Below, in pieces: positions 57,874-64,000 of a DNA stretch of 64,000 nucleotides. How positions within the stretch are numbered: the stretch's first letter is position 1; each line of letters starts with the position of its first letter. The stretch spans positions 5,483 to 69,482 of the forward strand of contig JBLNBO010000044.1 of assembly GCA_050260055.1 (NCBI GenBank), given 5' to 3'. A program made the position numbers and the translations under genes. Under the pieces are notes generated by a model. It was not told the origin of the DNA, did no database searches, and saw nothing but the letters and a program-made list of their open reading frames with translations. The DNA comes from JBLMYQ01 sp050260055. Lineage in GTDB: Bacteria; Bacillota; Clostridia; Acetivibrionales; UBA4821.

Positions 57874-58476
57874 TTGAGCAGTCATAAAAATAAAAAGAAA
57901 ATAAACAAGGATAAAACTTGGATTCTTATATTGGTAATTACGACAATAGTATTATCCATCTCTATGAGTTCGGTTTCTTCTGTAATAACACAAAAAACAA
58001 ATTTGGTTTCTGCATTTCTAATTGTAATAAGTATTGTCATAATCGGAATAATATTTGATATAATTGGAATTGCTGTTGCGGTTGCAGATGAAACACCTTT
58101 TCATGCAATGGCCTCAAGCAAGGTCAAGCCTGCAAAATATGCAATAAGATTAATTAGGAATGCAAATAAGGTTGCTACCTTTTGCAATGATGTAATTGGA
58201 GATGTTTGCAGTGTTATTAGTGGTTCCACAAGTGCTTTTATTGTTGTCAAGCTTGCAGACTTCTTTAAAGGTGCAGATGTTTTTATTATTGGAATTATAA
58301 TTAGTGCCCTAGTTGCTGGAATTACGGTCCTTGGAAAAGGACTCGGAAAATCCTATGCAATTATGAAAAGTAATAGTATTGTATATAAGGTTGCATTATT
58401 TGAGTATCATATATTAAGAAAATTTGATATAATTGTAATGATTTTTAGAAAAAGAAAGAAGTGTTGTAGGAAATGA
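57874..58476 (+). CDS. oapA: OLE-associated protein A
   Basis: 200 residues from TTG 57874 (AAGGTGA upstream). A very basic N-terminus (HKNKKKINKDK) precedes about four membrane helices (about 15-37, 43-68, 124-150 and others), with a DETPFHAMASSKVKPAKYAIRLIRNANKVATFCNDVIGDVCSVISG region between them and a basic tail (RKRKKCCRK). OapA is the membrane partner that binds OLE RNA. ATGA overlap with dxs puts it in the same operon. Confidence 0.88.
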   Translation: MSSHKNKKKINKDKTWILILVITTIVLSISMSSVSSVITQKTNLVSAFLIVISIVIIGIIFDIIGIAVAVADETPFHAMASSKVKPAKYAIRLIRNANKVATFCNDVIGDVCSVISGSTSAFIVVKLADFFKGADVFIIGIIISALVAGITVLGKGLGKSYAIMKSNSIVYKVALFEYHILRKFDIIVMIFRKRKKCCRK

Positions 58477-60371
58477 GCAGTATATTGCCGTTGATAAATA
58501 GCCCGGCTGATTTGAGGGGGCTGACAATTGAACAATTAGAACAATTAGCAAGAGAAATTAGGGAATTTCTTATTAGCTCAGTTTCAAAAACAGGGGGACA
58601 TCTTGCGTCCAATCTTGGGGTTGTAGAACTTACGCTTGTACTTCATATAGTTTATAATACTCCATATGATAAGATAGTATGGGATGTAGGGCATCAAGCA
58701 TATATTCATAAAATATTAACCGGAAGAAAAGAAAAATTTCATACACTTAGACAACATAAAGGAATAAGCGGATTTCCTAAAATTAGCGAAAGTATACATG
58801 ACTGTTTTAATACAGGACACAGCAGCACATCGATTTCTGCAGCTCTTGGTATGGCAAGGGCGAGAGACCTAAAGAATGAAAAAAATTCAGTTATCGCAGT
58901 AATTGGAGACGGTGCACTTACTGGAGGCATGGCTTTTGAAGCATTGAATGATGCTGGGAACTCTCCAAATAATCTTATTGTTATTCTAAATGATAATGAA
59001 ATGTCTATAGATAGAAATGTAGGGGGCTTATCAAGCTGCCTTAATAGGGTAAGGACAGAACCTATTTATTTCAAAGTAAAAAAGGACATTGATATATTGA
59101 TTAATAAAATACCTGCAATAGGAAAACAGGTAGCAAATACTATTAAAAAAGCGAAGGGAACATTAAAATATATGATGATTCCCGGAATGTTTTTTGAAGA
59201 GTTGGGCTTTAGGTATATTGGACCTGTAGATGGACATGACATAGTATCTCTAAAAAAGGTTTTATCTAAAGCAAAGGAAATGAATGGGCCAATACTGATA
59301 CATGTTCTCACTCAAAAGGGTAAAGGCTATACTCCTGCAGAGGAAAGCCCGCACATATTTCACGGGATATCTTCTTTCGATGTTGAAACTGGGGAAATCA
59401 TAAAAGGCAAAAACAGTGAAGATTATTCGTCCGTCTTTGGAGAGGAGCTTACCAGGATAGCGGAATACAACCAAAAGGTTGTAGCCATTACTGCTGCTAT
59501 GCCACATGGAACCGGGCTAAGCCAATTCGCACAAAAATATCCCGAAAGATTTTTCGATGTAGGAATAGCGGAACAGCATGCTGTCACGTTGGCGGCTGGT
59601 CTTGCTACAGAAGGGCTCAGACCGGTATTTGCAGTTTACTCATCATTCCTGCAAAGAGCTTATGACCAAATAATTCATGATGTATGCCTTCAGAATCTCC
59701 CGGTTGTTTTTGCTATTGATAGGGCAGGAATCGTTGGTAGTGATGGTGAAACCCATCAAGGTATCTTTGATTTGTCATATTTAAGTCATATCCCTAATAT
59801 GGCCATAATGGCACCTAAGGATTATGAAGAATTAAGACAGATGCTGAGATTTGCGGTAGAGCATAAGGGCCCGATTGCAATTCGGTATCCTAGAGGACAG
59901 GAAAAAGAAGTAGGGGTAAAGAAATTTCAGTCTATTGAAATGGGAAGAGCAGAACTTATTCAGAAAGGTAATGACATCACAATTGCTGCTTGCGGAAGAA
60001 TGGTCAATACTGCAGTCAAGGTTGCAAAAGAACTTGTTAAATTCGGCATGACTGCTGATGTAATAAATCTAAGATTTGTAAAGCCTCTTGATTTAAAGCT
60101 TATTCTTACCTCAGTTGAGAAAACTAAAAATATTGTAACAATAGAAGACGGCATGGTAATAGGCGGAGTTGGCAGTATGATTCTTCAGGAGTTGAATAAT
60201 AATGGGATAACCGGAGTGAAAGTAAAAAACTTCGGATTTCCTGATAAGTTTGTTACACATGGAAATGTAGGCCAATTAGATTCTTTATACAAGCTTGATT
60301 ATCAATCAATAACTTGCGAAATACTTAACGTATTTCAGGTCGGAAGGAAATTCGTATTAATTAAAAGCTAA
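58473..60371 (+). CDS. dxs: 1-deoxy-D-xylulose-5-phosphate synthase
   Basis: 632 residues. TPP enzyme: SKTGGHLASNLGVVELTLVLH near the N-terminus, TPP-binding GDGALTGGMAFEALNDAG...NDNEMSI (about 147-175), GPVDGHD, and the pyrimidine-domain glutamate in DVGIAEQHAVTLAAGLA (about 363-379). DXS makes the first MEP-pathway intermediate from pyruvate and G3P. Overlaps oapA by 4 nt. Terminator follows. Confidence 0.97.
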   Translation: MSSILPLINSPADLRGLTIEQLEQLAREIREFLISSVSKTGGHLASNLGVVELTLVLHIVYNTPYDKIVWDVGHQAYIHKILTGRKEKFHTLRQHKGISGFPKISESIHDCFNTGHSSTSISAALGMARARDLKNEKNSVIAVIGDGALTGGMAFEALNDAGNSPNNLIVILNDNEMSIDRNVGGLSSCLNRVRTEPIYFKVKKDIDILINKIPAIGKQVANTIKKAKGTLKYMMIPGMFFEELGFRYIGPVDGHDIVSLKKVLSKAKEMNGPILIHVLTQKGKGYTPAEESPHIFHGISSFDVETGEIIKGKNSEDYSSVFGEELTRIAEYNQKVVAITAAMPHGTGLSQFAQKYPERFFDVGIAEQHAVTLAAGLATEGLRPVFAVYSSFLQRAYDQIIHDVCLQNLPVVFAIDRAGIVGSDGETHQGIFDLSYLSHIPNMAIMAPKDYEELRQMLRFAVEHKGPIAIRYPRGQEKEVGVKKFQSIEMGRAELIQKGNDITIAACGRMVNTAVKVAKELVKFGMTADVINLRFVKPLDLKLILTSVEKTKNIVTIEDGMVIGGVGSMILQELNNNGITGVKVKNFGFPDKFVTHGNVGQLDSLYKLDYQSITCEILNVFQVGRKFVLIKS

Positions 60372-60373
60372 AA

Positions 60374-60428
60374 AATATTGTAATAAAAATAGCACAGATT
60401 TTATCTGTGCTATTTTTATTACAATATT
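60374..60428. terminator. Terminator after dxs
   Basis: AATATTGTAATAAAAATAGC and on, a perfect 26-bp stem with a TTT loop around GCACAGAT / ATCTGTGC. Confidence 0.9.
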
Positions 60429-60518
60429 ATGTCAATTATATTAAATATGCCAAAAGTGCTAAATATAAGGGAATATTTTGCCGAAAAATAACTTGAAAAA
60501 AATAATATGGTAAACCTA

Positions 60519-60568
60519 TTGACAACGAACACATGTTCGTATAAAATAAAAACACAAACAGATGTTCT
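60519..60568 (+). promoter_or_regulatory. Promoter with two LexA boxes (SOS control)
   Basis: TTGACA (60519-60524), 17-bp spacer and TAAAAT (60542-60547). A LexA box CGAACACATGTTCG (60526-60539), one mismatch from CGAACATATGTTCG, fills the spacer. A second weaker box CAAACAGATGTTCT (60555-60568, 11 of 14) lies just downstream. Repressor binding at either would block the promoter. Confidence 0.82.
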
Positions 60569-60586
60569 GTGAAGGAGGTACATACT

Positions 60587-60883
60587 ATGAAAGTAACAAG
60601 AATAAAAATAAAAGATATAAATAGATTCAGGGTGTTTTGTTTCCTAATATTCTTTTTTGCGGTAATATTTATGCAAAATAAATTTCTATACAGCTATGAT
60701 TACCCAAAAACTCAATGTGTTATTGTACAAGATGGGGATAGCCTCTGGAGTATAGCCCAAAAACACAAAGTAAAATATGATGATACTAGGGACTTTGTTG
60801 AAAGAATAAAGGAAATTAACAAGCTGGATGGAAGCCAACTTACAAAAGGACAAGAATTAATGGTACCTGTAGCAGAGATATAA
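60587..60883 (+). CDS. yneA: LysM-domain division inhibitor, YneA-like
   Basis: 98 residues from ATG 60587 (GAAGGAGGT 7 nt upstream). A basic N-terminus, one membrane helix (about 14-33) and a LysM domain (about 44-94, VQDGDSLWSIAQKHKV ... NKLDGSQLTKGQELMVP). Size and layout equal B. subtilis YneA, which delays septation during SOS. Two LexA boxes upstream support this. lexA itself is not adjacent, unlike in Bacillus. Confidence 0.85.
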   Translation: MKVTRIKIKDINRFRVFCFLIFFFAVIFMQNKFLYSYDYPKTQCVIVQDGDSLWSIAQKHKVKYDDTRDFVERIKEINKLDGSQLTKGQELMVPVAEI

Positions 60884-60914
60884 AAGACTTTAAAAAGTGC
60901 TCCTTGATATTAAT

Positions 60915-60943
60915 AAAGAACCTCTCATAAAGAGAGGTTCTTT
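60915..60943. terminator. Bidirectional terminator between yneA and the methyltransferase gene
   Basis: AAAGAACCTCTC and GAGAGGTTCTTT, 12-bp perfect stem, ATAAA loop; T-run on the plus strand, A-run on the other. Confidence 0.88.
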
Positions 60944-62238
60944 TGTATAATACATCCATATTTTTTTGCCAGGCTAACAATTTCAAAGGTAGAATCATTA
61001 ATATCTCTTACAGCAATTCCCGCCCTGCCGGTATAGATTCTCAATGCTTTTTCTAGGCATTCAACAGAATTTGAATGAATTATTAAAGGAATTTTAAGAT
61101 ACGCCTGGATGGTCTTTACTGCCTGCTCAAGATATTCCTGTTTGGAAATTGAGTCTAATGAGAGATATATCGCATCATAATCTTCTGACATTATATCCAT
61201 AACTCTATCTGTAACAGAATCAATAAAGGAACCATTCTTAAAGTCTTCTGAATTATTGCTATTAACAAATGCAGCTATTTTATCATTTCTTAAAGTATAT
61301 ATATCCATATATCTTGAAGATGAAGAAATGTATGAAGCTTTTGTTTGATGTTTAGTAAAAGATGGCTTGCCCAAACTATCCAATTCTTTTCTTATTGCAG
61401 AAATATGCTCTTGTGTTGTACCACAGCATCCACCAATTAGACGCACGCCCTTGTTTATAAATTCTTTAACCTGCTTTTTAAAATTATCTGGTGTTTCATG
61501 ATATACAGGGACTCCGTTAATAAATTCTGGAATACCTGCATTTGGTTTTGCACATAATGGGAGGTCAGAAAATTTACTTAACTCTTCTACAATTTTTATC
61601 ATTTCATTAGGACCAGTTGAACAGTTTATTCCCAATAAATCAACCCCGAGCGCCTGACAAGCAATTGCAAAGCTGGCAGGGGTGTTTCCCATCATTGTAT
61701 ATCCGTTAGCTTCAAAAGACATTGAGGCAATAATAGGGAGACTGGAGTTTTCTTTGGCAGAAAGTATAGCACAGCGCATTTCAGAAAGATCGGTGAATGT
61801 TTCAAAGTTTATTGCATCTGCACCTGCTTGCTCTGCCGCAATTATCTGCTCTTTAAAAATATTATAGGCTTCATCAAAAGTCATATCCCCTGAAGGCTCG
61901 ATTAATCTACCTGTAGGTCCAATGGAAACTGCAACGAATGCTTTCCCTTCAGCGGATTCTTTTGCGAGCTTGATACTTGCGGAATTAATCTCATCAACCT
62001 TATCTGCAAGATTGAATCTTTCAAGAATTGCTCTATTTGCACCAAAAGTATTTGTTTGAATAACATCAGAGCCAGCATCTATATATGATTCGTAAATTTC
62101 CTTAACCTTTTGGGGTTTTAACAAATTCCATAATTCAGGACTTGCGCCTTGTTCAAGGCCCATTTTTTGCAGAAGGGCTCCTTTAGAACCATCAAACACT
62201 AGAATTTTATTTTTCAAGCTTTCTAGAAATCTGTTCAA
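60925..62238 (-). CDS. Homocysteine S-methyltransferase domain protein (MetH N-terminal-like)
   Basis: 437 residues from TTG 62238 (complement) with AGGAGG upstream. The barrel (about 1-290) is the Hcy-binding/BHMT fold of MetH: DGSKGALLQKMGL, TNTFGANR, GPTGRL, INCSTGPNEM (first zinc Cys) and GGCCGTTQEHI (zinc Cys pair). The last roughly 130 residues (from about 305) resemble a decayed pterin-binding domain (IPLIIHSNSVECLEKALRIYTGRAGIAVRD near 370-400), but the folate motifs are incomplete. Cobalamin domains are absent. Probably a methyl transfer to homocysteine using another donor or a partner corrinoid protein. Confidence 0.8.
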   Translation of the reverse strand: MNRFLESLKNKILVFDGSKGALLQKMGLEQGASPELWNLLKPQKVKEIYESYIDAGSDVIQTNTFGANRAILERFNLADKVDEINSASIKLAKESAEGKAFVAVSIGPTGRLIEPSGDMTFDEAYNIFKEQIIAAEQAGADAINFETFTDLSEMRCAILSAKENSSLPIIASMSFEANGYTMMGNTPASFAIACQALGVDLLGINCSTGPNEMIKIVEELSKFSDLPLCAKPNAGIPEFINGVPVYHETPDNFKKQVKEFINKGVRLIGGCCGTTQEHISAIRKELDSLGKPSFTKHQTKASYISSSSRYMDIYTLRNDKIAAFVNSNNSEDFKNGSFIDSVTDRVMDIMSEDYDAIYLSLDSISKQEYLEQAVKTIQAYLKIPLIIHSNSVECLEKALRIYTGRAGIAVRDINDSTFEIVSLAKKYGCIIQKNLSL

Positions 62239-62392
62239 TATATAATCCTCCTTTTCTAGCGGGCTTTTGGAATTTTAAGCTAATTAATATTATCTTACAT
62301 ATTACCAAAGGTCAATTGATAAAATAATATAGAAAACCTAAAAAAAATAAGATAAAATTATAAATAGGATAAAATAATACGAGGTAGAAATA

Positions 62393-62923
62393 TTGAGTGT
62401 ACCTAATTTTATCACAGTTTCAAGATTTTTCTTGATTCCTATTTTTGTTTACCTCATGTTGAATAAGCAATATGAATTTGCGATAGGAGTATTCTTATTT
62501 GCGGGGTTTACAGATGTTTTAGATGGTTATATAGCCAGAAAATACAATAAAGTTACTGATTTAGGAAAGATACTGGACCCGATTGCCGATAAAACTATCC
62601 AGCTGGCAGTATTGCTTATGATTGTAATTACTAATATTGTTCCAAATGTACTACCGCTATTAATAATAGTACTCCTAAAGGAAATAATGATGGCTATAGG
62701 AAGCGGTGTTCTCTGGGGTAAGGGAGTAGTTGTCCAAGCTTTCTGGTATGGAAAGTTTTCTACGGTTGTGTTTTATGTTGCTGTAGCACTTTCAATTATC
62801 TTAAAGCCGTACGGTAAGTTTTTTCTGATTATTGCAGTAATATCGCAGGTATTTGCTTTTCTAATGTATCTTAAGAGCTATGTAAATATTAATAAATCTT
62901 TTCGCCAGACTGAAAAATCATGA
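62393..62923 (+). CDS. pgsA: CDP-diacylglycerol-glycerol-3-phosphate 3-phosphatidyltransferase
   Basis: 176 residues from TTG 62393 (GAGGT upstream). CDP-alcohol phosphotransferase motif DVLDGYIARKYNKVTDLGKILDPIADK (about 43-69, D-G-A-R...G...D...D pattern) and four to five helices. Makes phosphatidylglycerol phosphate. NFITVSRF at the N-terminus is typical of PgsA. Confidence 0.92.
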   Translation: MSVPNFITVSRFFLIPIFVYLMLNKQYEFAIGVFLFAGFTDVLDGYIARKYNKVTDLGKILDPIADKTIQLAVLLMIVITNIVPNVLPLLIIVLLKEIMMAIGSGVLWGKGVVVQAFWYGKFSTVVFYVAVALSIILKPYGKFFLIIAVISQVFAFLMYLKSYVNINKSFRQTEKS

Positions 62924-62941
62924 GATATAAGGAGGGACAAT

Positions 62942-63547
62942 ATGAAAGAATCAGCCCGACTGCTAAAAGCAATTGCCTTTGTGGTTATTACTTTTGTATT
63001 TGCTTTTATTCTTTTTACAGGTAAATATCCTTTGATGCCGCGAAAGGACAGGCAGGAAAACACTATTGCCGATAATAATAGAAAACAGGCAGATAATATT
63101 GTTAAAAATGAAACAAAACCTTCATCAACAGATAAAAATGCAAATAGTACGGAAAGTGCGGATATTGCACAAATGAAAAATGATATTAATGGTTCATGGC
63201 AGGTAGTAGAAATAAGCTCGGGTGATAGAACTGCCAAAATAGATATAACCAAGAAGCTTACACCTGAAGAAACAATGATTTATAATTTTAAAGATAATAG
63301 GATAGATGTTTATTGGGGAAATGACAAATCTGTCCTTACTTACAGATGGCTTTCTAAAGATACAATAGAAACAATCCAGCCTGCTTCAAATATTAACCAA
63401 AAAGATTACAAAGAAACGGCAAGTGTAAGTATCAAAGGGGATAAGCTTTATATGACGGCTATTGATGCAGATAATAACAAAACTATCGGAATACTTGTGA
63501 GATACAAAGGCAGCCTGCCTAAGGTTATTTCCAAATCAAAGAATTAG
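62942..63547 (+). CDS. Membrane-anchored hypothetical protein
   Basis: 201 residues; AGGAGGG upstream of ATG 62942. One N-terminal helix (about 9-27), a Lys/Asn/Ser-rich linker (to about 80), and a beta-rich domain (about 85-190, INGSWQVVEISSGDRTAKIDITKKLTPEETMIYNF ... NRIDVYWGNDKSVLTYRWLSKDTIE) resembling lipocalin-like DUF domains of secreted proteins. Function unknown. tRNA-Pro follows at 63618. Confidence 0.65.
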   Translation: MKESARLLKAIAFVVITFVFAFILFTGKYPLMPRKDRQENTIADNNRKQADNIVKNETKPSSTDKNANSTESADIAQMKNDINGSWQVVEISSGDRTAKIDITKKLTPEETMIYNFKDNRIDVYWGNDKSVLTYRWLSKDTIETIQPASNINQKDYKETASVSIKGDKLYMTAIDADNNKTIGILVRYKGSLPKVISKSKN

Positions 63548-63617
63548 AAACTTTTGCCCTAATCTTGAAAATTTATTTAGTCAAGTATATAATTGAAAGG
63601 CTTTAATAAGCATTATT

Positions 63618-63693
63618 CGGGGTGTGGCTCAGTTGGTAGAGTACAGCGTTCGGGACGCTGGGGCCGCCGGTTCGAATCCGGCCACTCCGACCA
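63618..63693 (+). tRNA. tRNA-Pro (anticodon CGG)
   Basis: Acceptor stem CGGGGTG / CACTCCG (one G-U pair), D-arm GGCTC...GAGT, anticodon stem CAGCG / CGCTG with loop TTCGGGA (anticodon CGG), T-arm GCCGG-TTCGAAT-CCGGC, discriminator A and encoded CCA. All arms are intact. A terminator-like hairpin follows directly. Confidence 0.95.
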
Positions 63694-63738
63694 TAAAAAG
63701 AAGTAAGACATGGAAAAACCTGCCTTACTTCTTTTTAT
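63694..63738 (+). terminator. Terminator after tRNA-Pro
   Basis: ATAAAAAGAAGTAAG (63694-63708) and CTTACTTCTTTTTAT (63724-63738), perfect 15-bp stem, 15-nt loop, T-rich 3' arm. Confidence 0.85.
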
Positions 63739-63883
63739 TATGCGTAATAGGGGTAAATAAATATTGAAAAAAAAAAGCCCAAGTAATATAATAATTCGCA
63801 GTAGTGGAATTTAATGCAAAATATGCATTTTGTTCCATAAACGGACAAATAATTTAAAAATTTAGAAGAAAGGAGGTAACCGA

Positions 63884-64000
63884 ATGAGAAGATTTTATAG
63901 GGAAAGCAGACTCAGGTCAAAAGGCTTTTTTATATTAGCTTTAATGTGCTTGTTAAATGTAGGAATATTTTTTACCTGCGCTAATGCAGAGACTAATAAT
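63884..64000 (+). CDS. Secreted protein, N-terminal part only (runs off the window)
   Basis: 39 codons from ATG 63884 after a strong SD (AAAGGAGGT 63870-63878). A basic start MRRFYRESRLRSKG precedes a hydrophobic core (about 15-32) and a likely cleavage site after ANA (CANAETNN), so a classical signal peptide. The mature part lies beyond the window; no function can be given. Confidence 0.7.
   Translation, partial: MRRFYRESRLRSKGFFILALMCLLNVGIFFTCANAETNN

Noticed and set aside
62239..62392. SAM riboswitch upstream of the methyltransferase gene
   Set aside because: No conserved SAM-aptamer core can be found in this 154-bp gap.

Overview
The window is chromosomal DNA from a low-GC, anaerobic, spore-forming Firmicute of class Clostridia. 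The evidence is the AT-rich genes, strong AGGAGG ribosome binding sites with many TTG/GTG starts, an Ech-type [NiFe] hydrogenase operon, a SpoIID-family protein, an SLH-anchored GH18 enzyme, a valine T-box leader and an OLE RNA with its partner gene oapA. OLE plus Ech plus SLH surface enzymes recalls the cellulolytic Acetivibrio/Ruminiclostridium relatives, but that placement is inference.

Layout. 1-3.2 kb: end of an ABC exporter (two ABC-2 permeases) and a SpoIID-like protein. 3.2-4.3 kb: a 92-bp cluster of five same-orientation DnaA boxes, then a sigma-H-type promoter and long-form hpf. 4.3-9.4 kb: an accessory five-gene cassette, visibly richer in G+C than its surroundings. It has its own promoter and terminator and encodes a minimal pyruvate-kinase-like protein, a divergent adenylosuccinate-synthetase-like protein, a uridine-kinase-like protein, a J-domain/pseudokinase fusion and a vWA-like protein interrupted by one in-frame TAG. 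I know no named system with this composition; it is my main candidate for something undescribed. 9.4-11.9 kb: rpmE, a DUF1385 gene and prmC. 11.9-17.9 kb: echABCDEF and hypA.

18-24.2 kb: a zinc-ribbon gene with an SD-sequestering leader, two secreted proteins, ruvC, two paralogous zinc-ribbon proteins and hisZ. 24.3-41.8 kb: a long histidine/purine supercluster (hisG-D-C-B, purC, hisH-F-IE, hisA, purM-N, purH, purD) interleaved with a DUF2339 membrane protein, a TPR protein and small genes. 41.9-46 kb: small hypothetical genes and the GH18-SLH protein. 46-50 kb: T-box-controlled valS, then a convergent HAD hydrolase.

50-60.4 kb: membrane proteins, the Asp23/AmaP/DUF2273 envelope module, nusB, xseAB, a polyprenyl synthase, a DUF212 protein, OLE RNA (about 618 nt), oapA and dxs. 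60.4-64 kb: a LexA-controlled YneA-like division inhibitor, a homocysteine methyltransferase-like protein, pgsA, a membrane-anchored hypothetical, tRNA-Pro(CGG) and the start of a secreted protein.

A four-copy family of intergenic hairpins (about 118-133 bp) sits immediately after the stop codons of echB, echE, hisB and purH. The cores are similar, but each copy has different, self-complementary outer arms. Terminators in this genome are often perfect palindromes that run into the stop codons of convergent genes.
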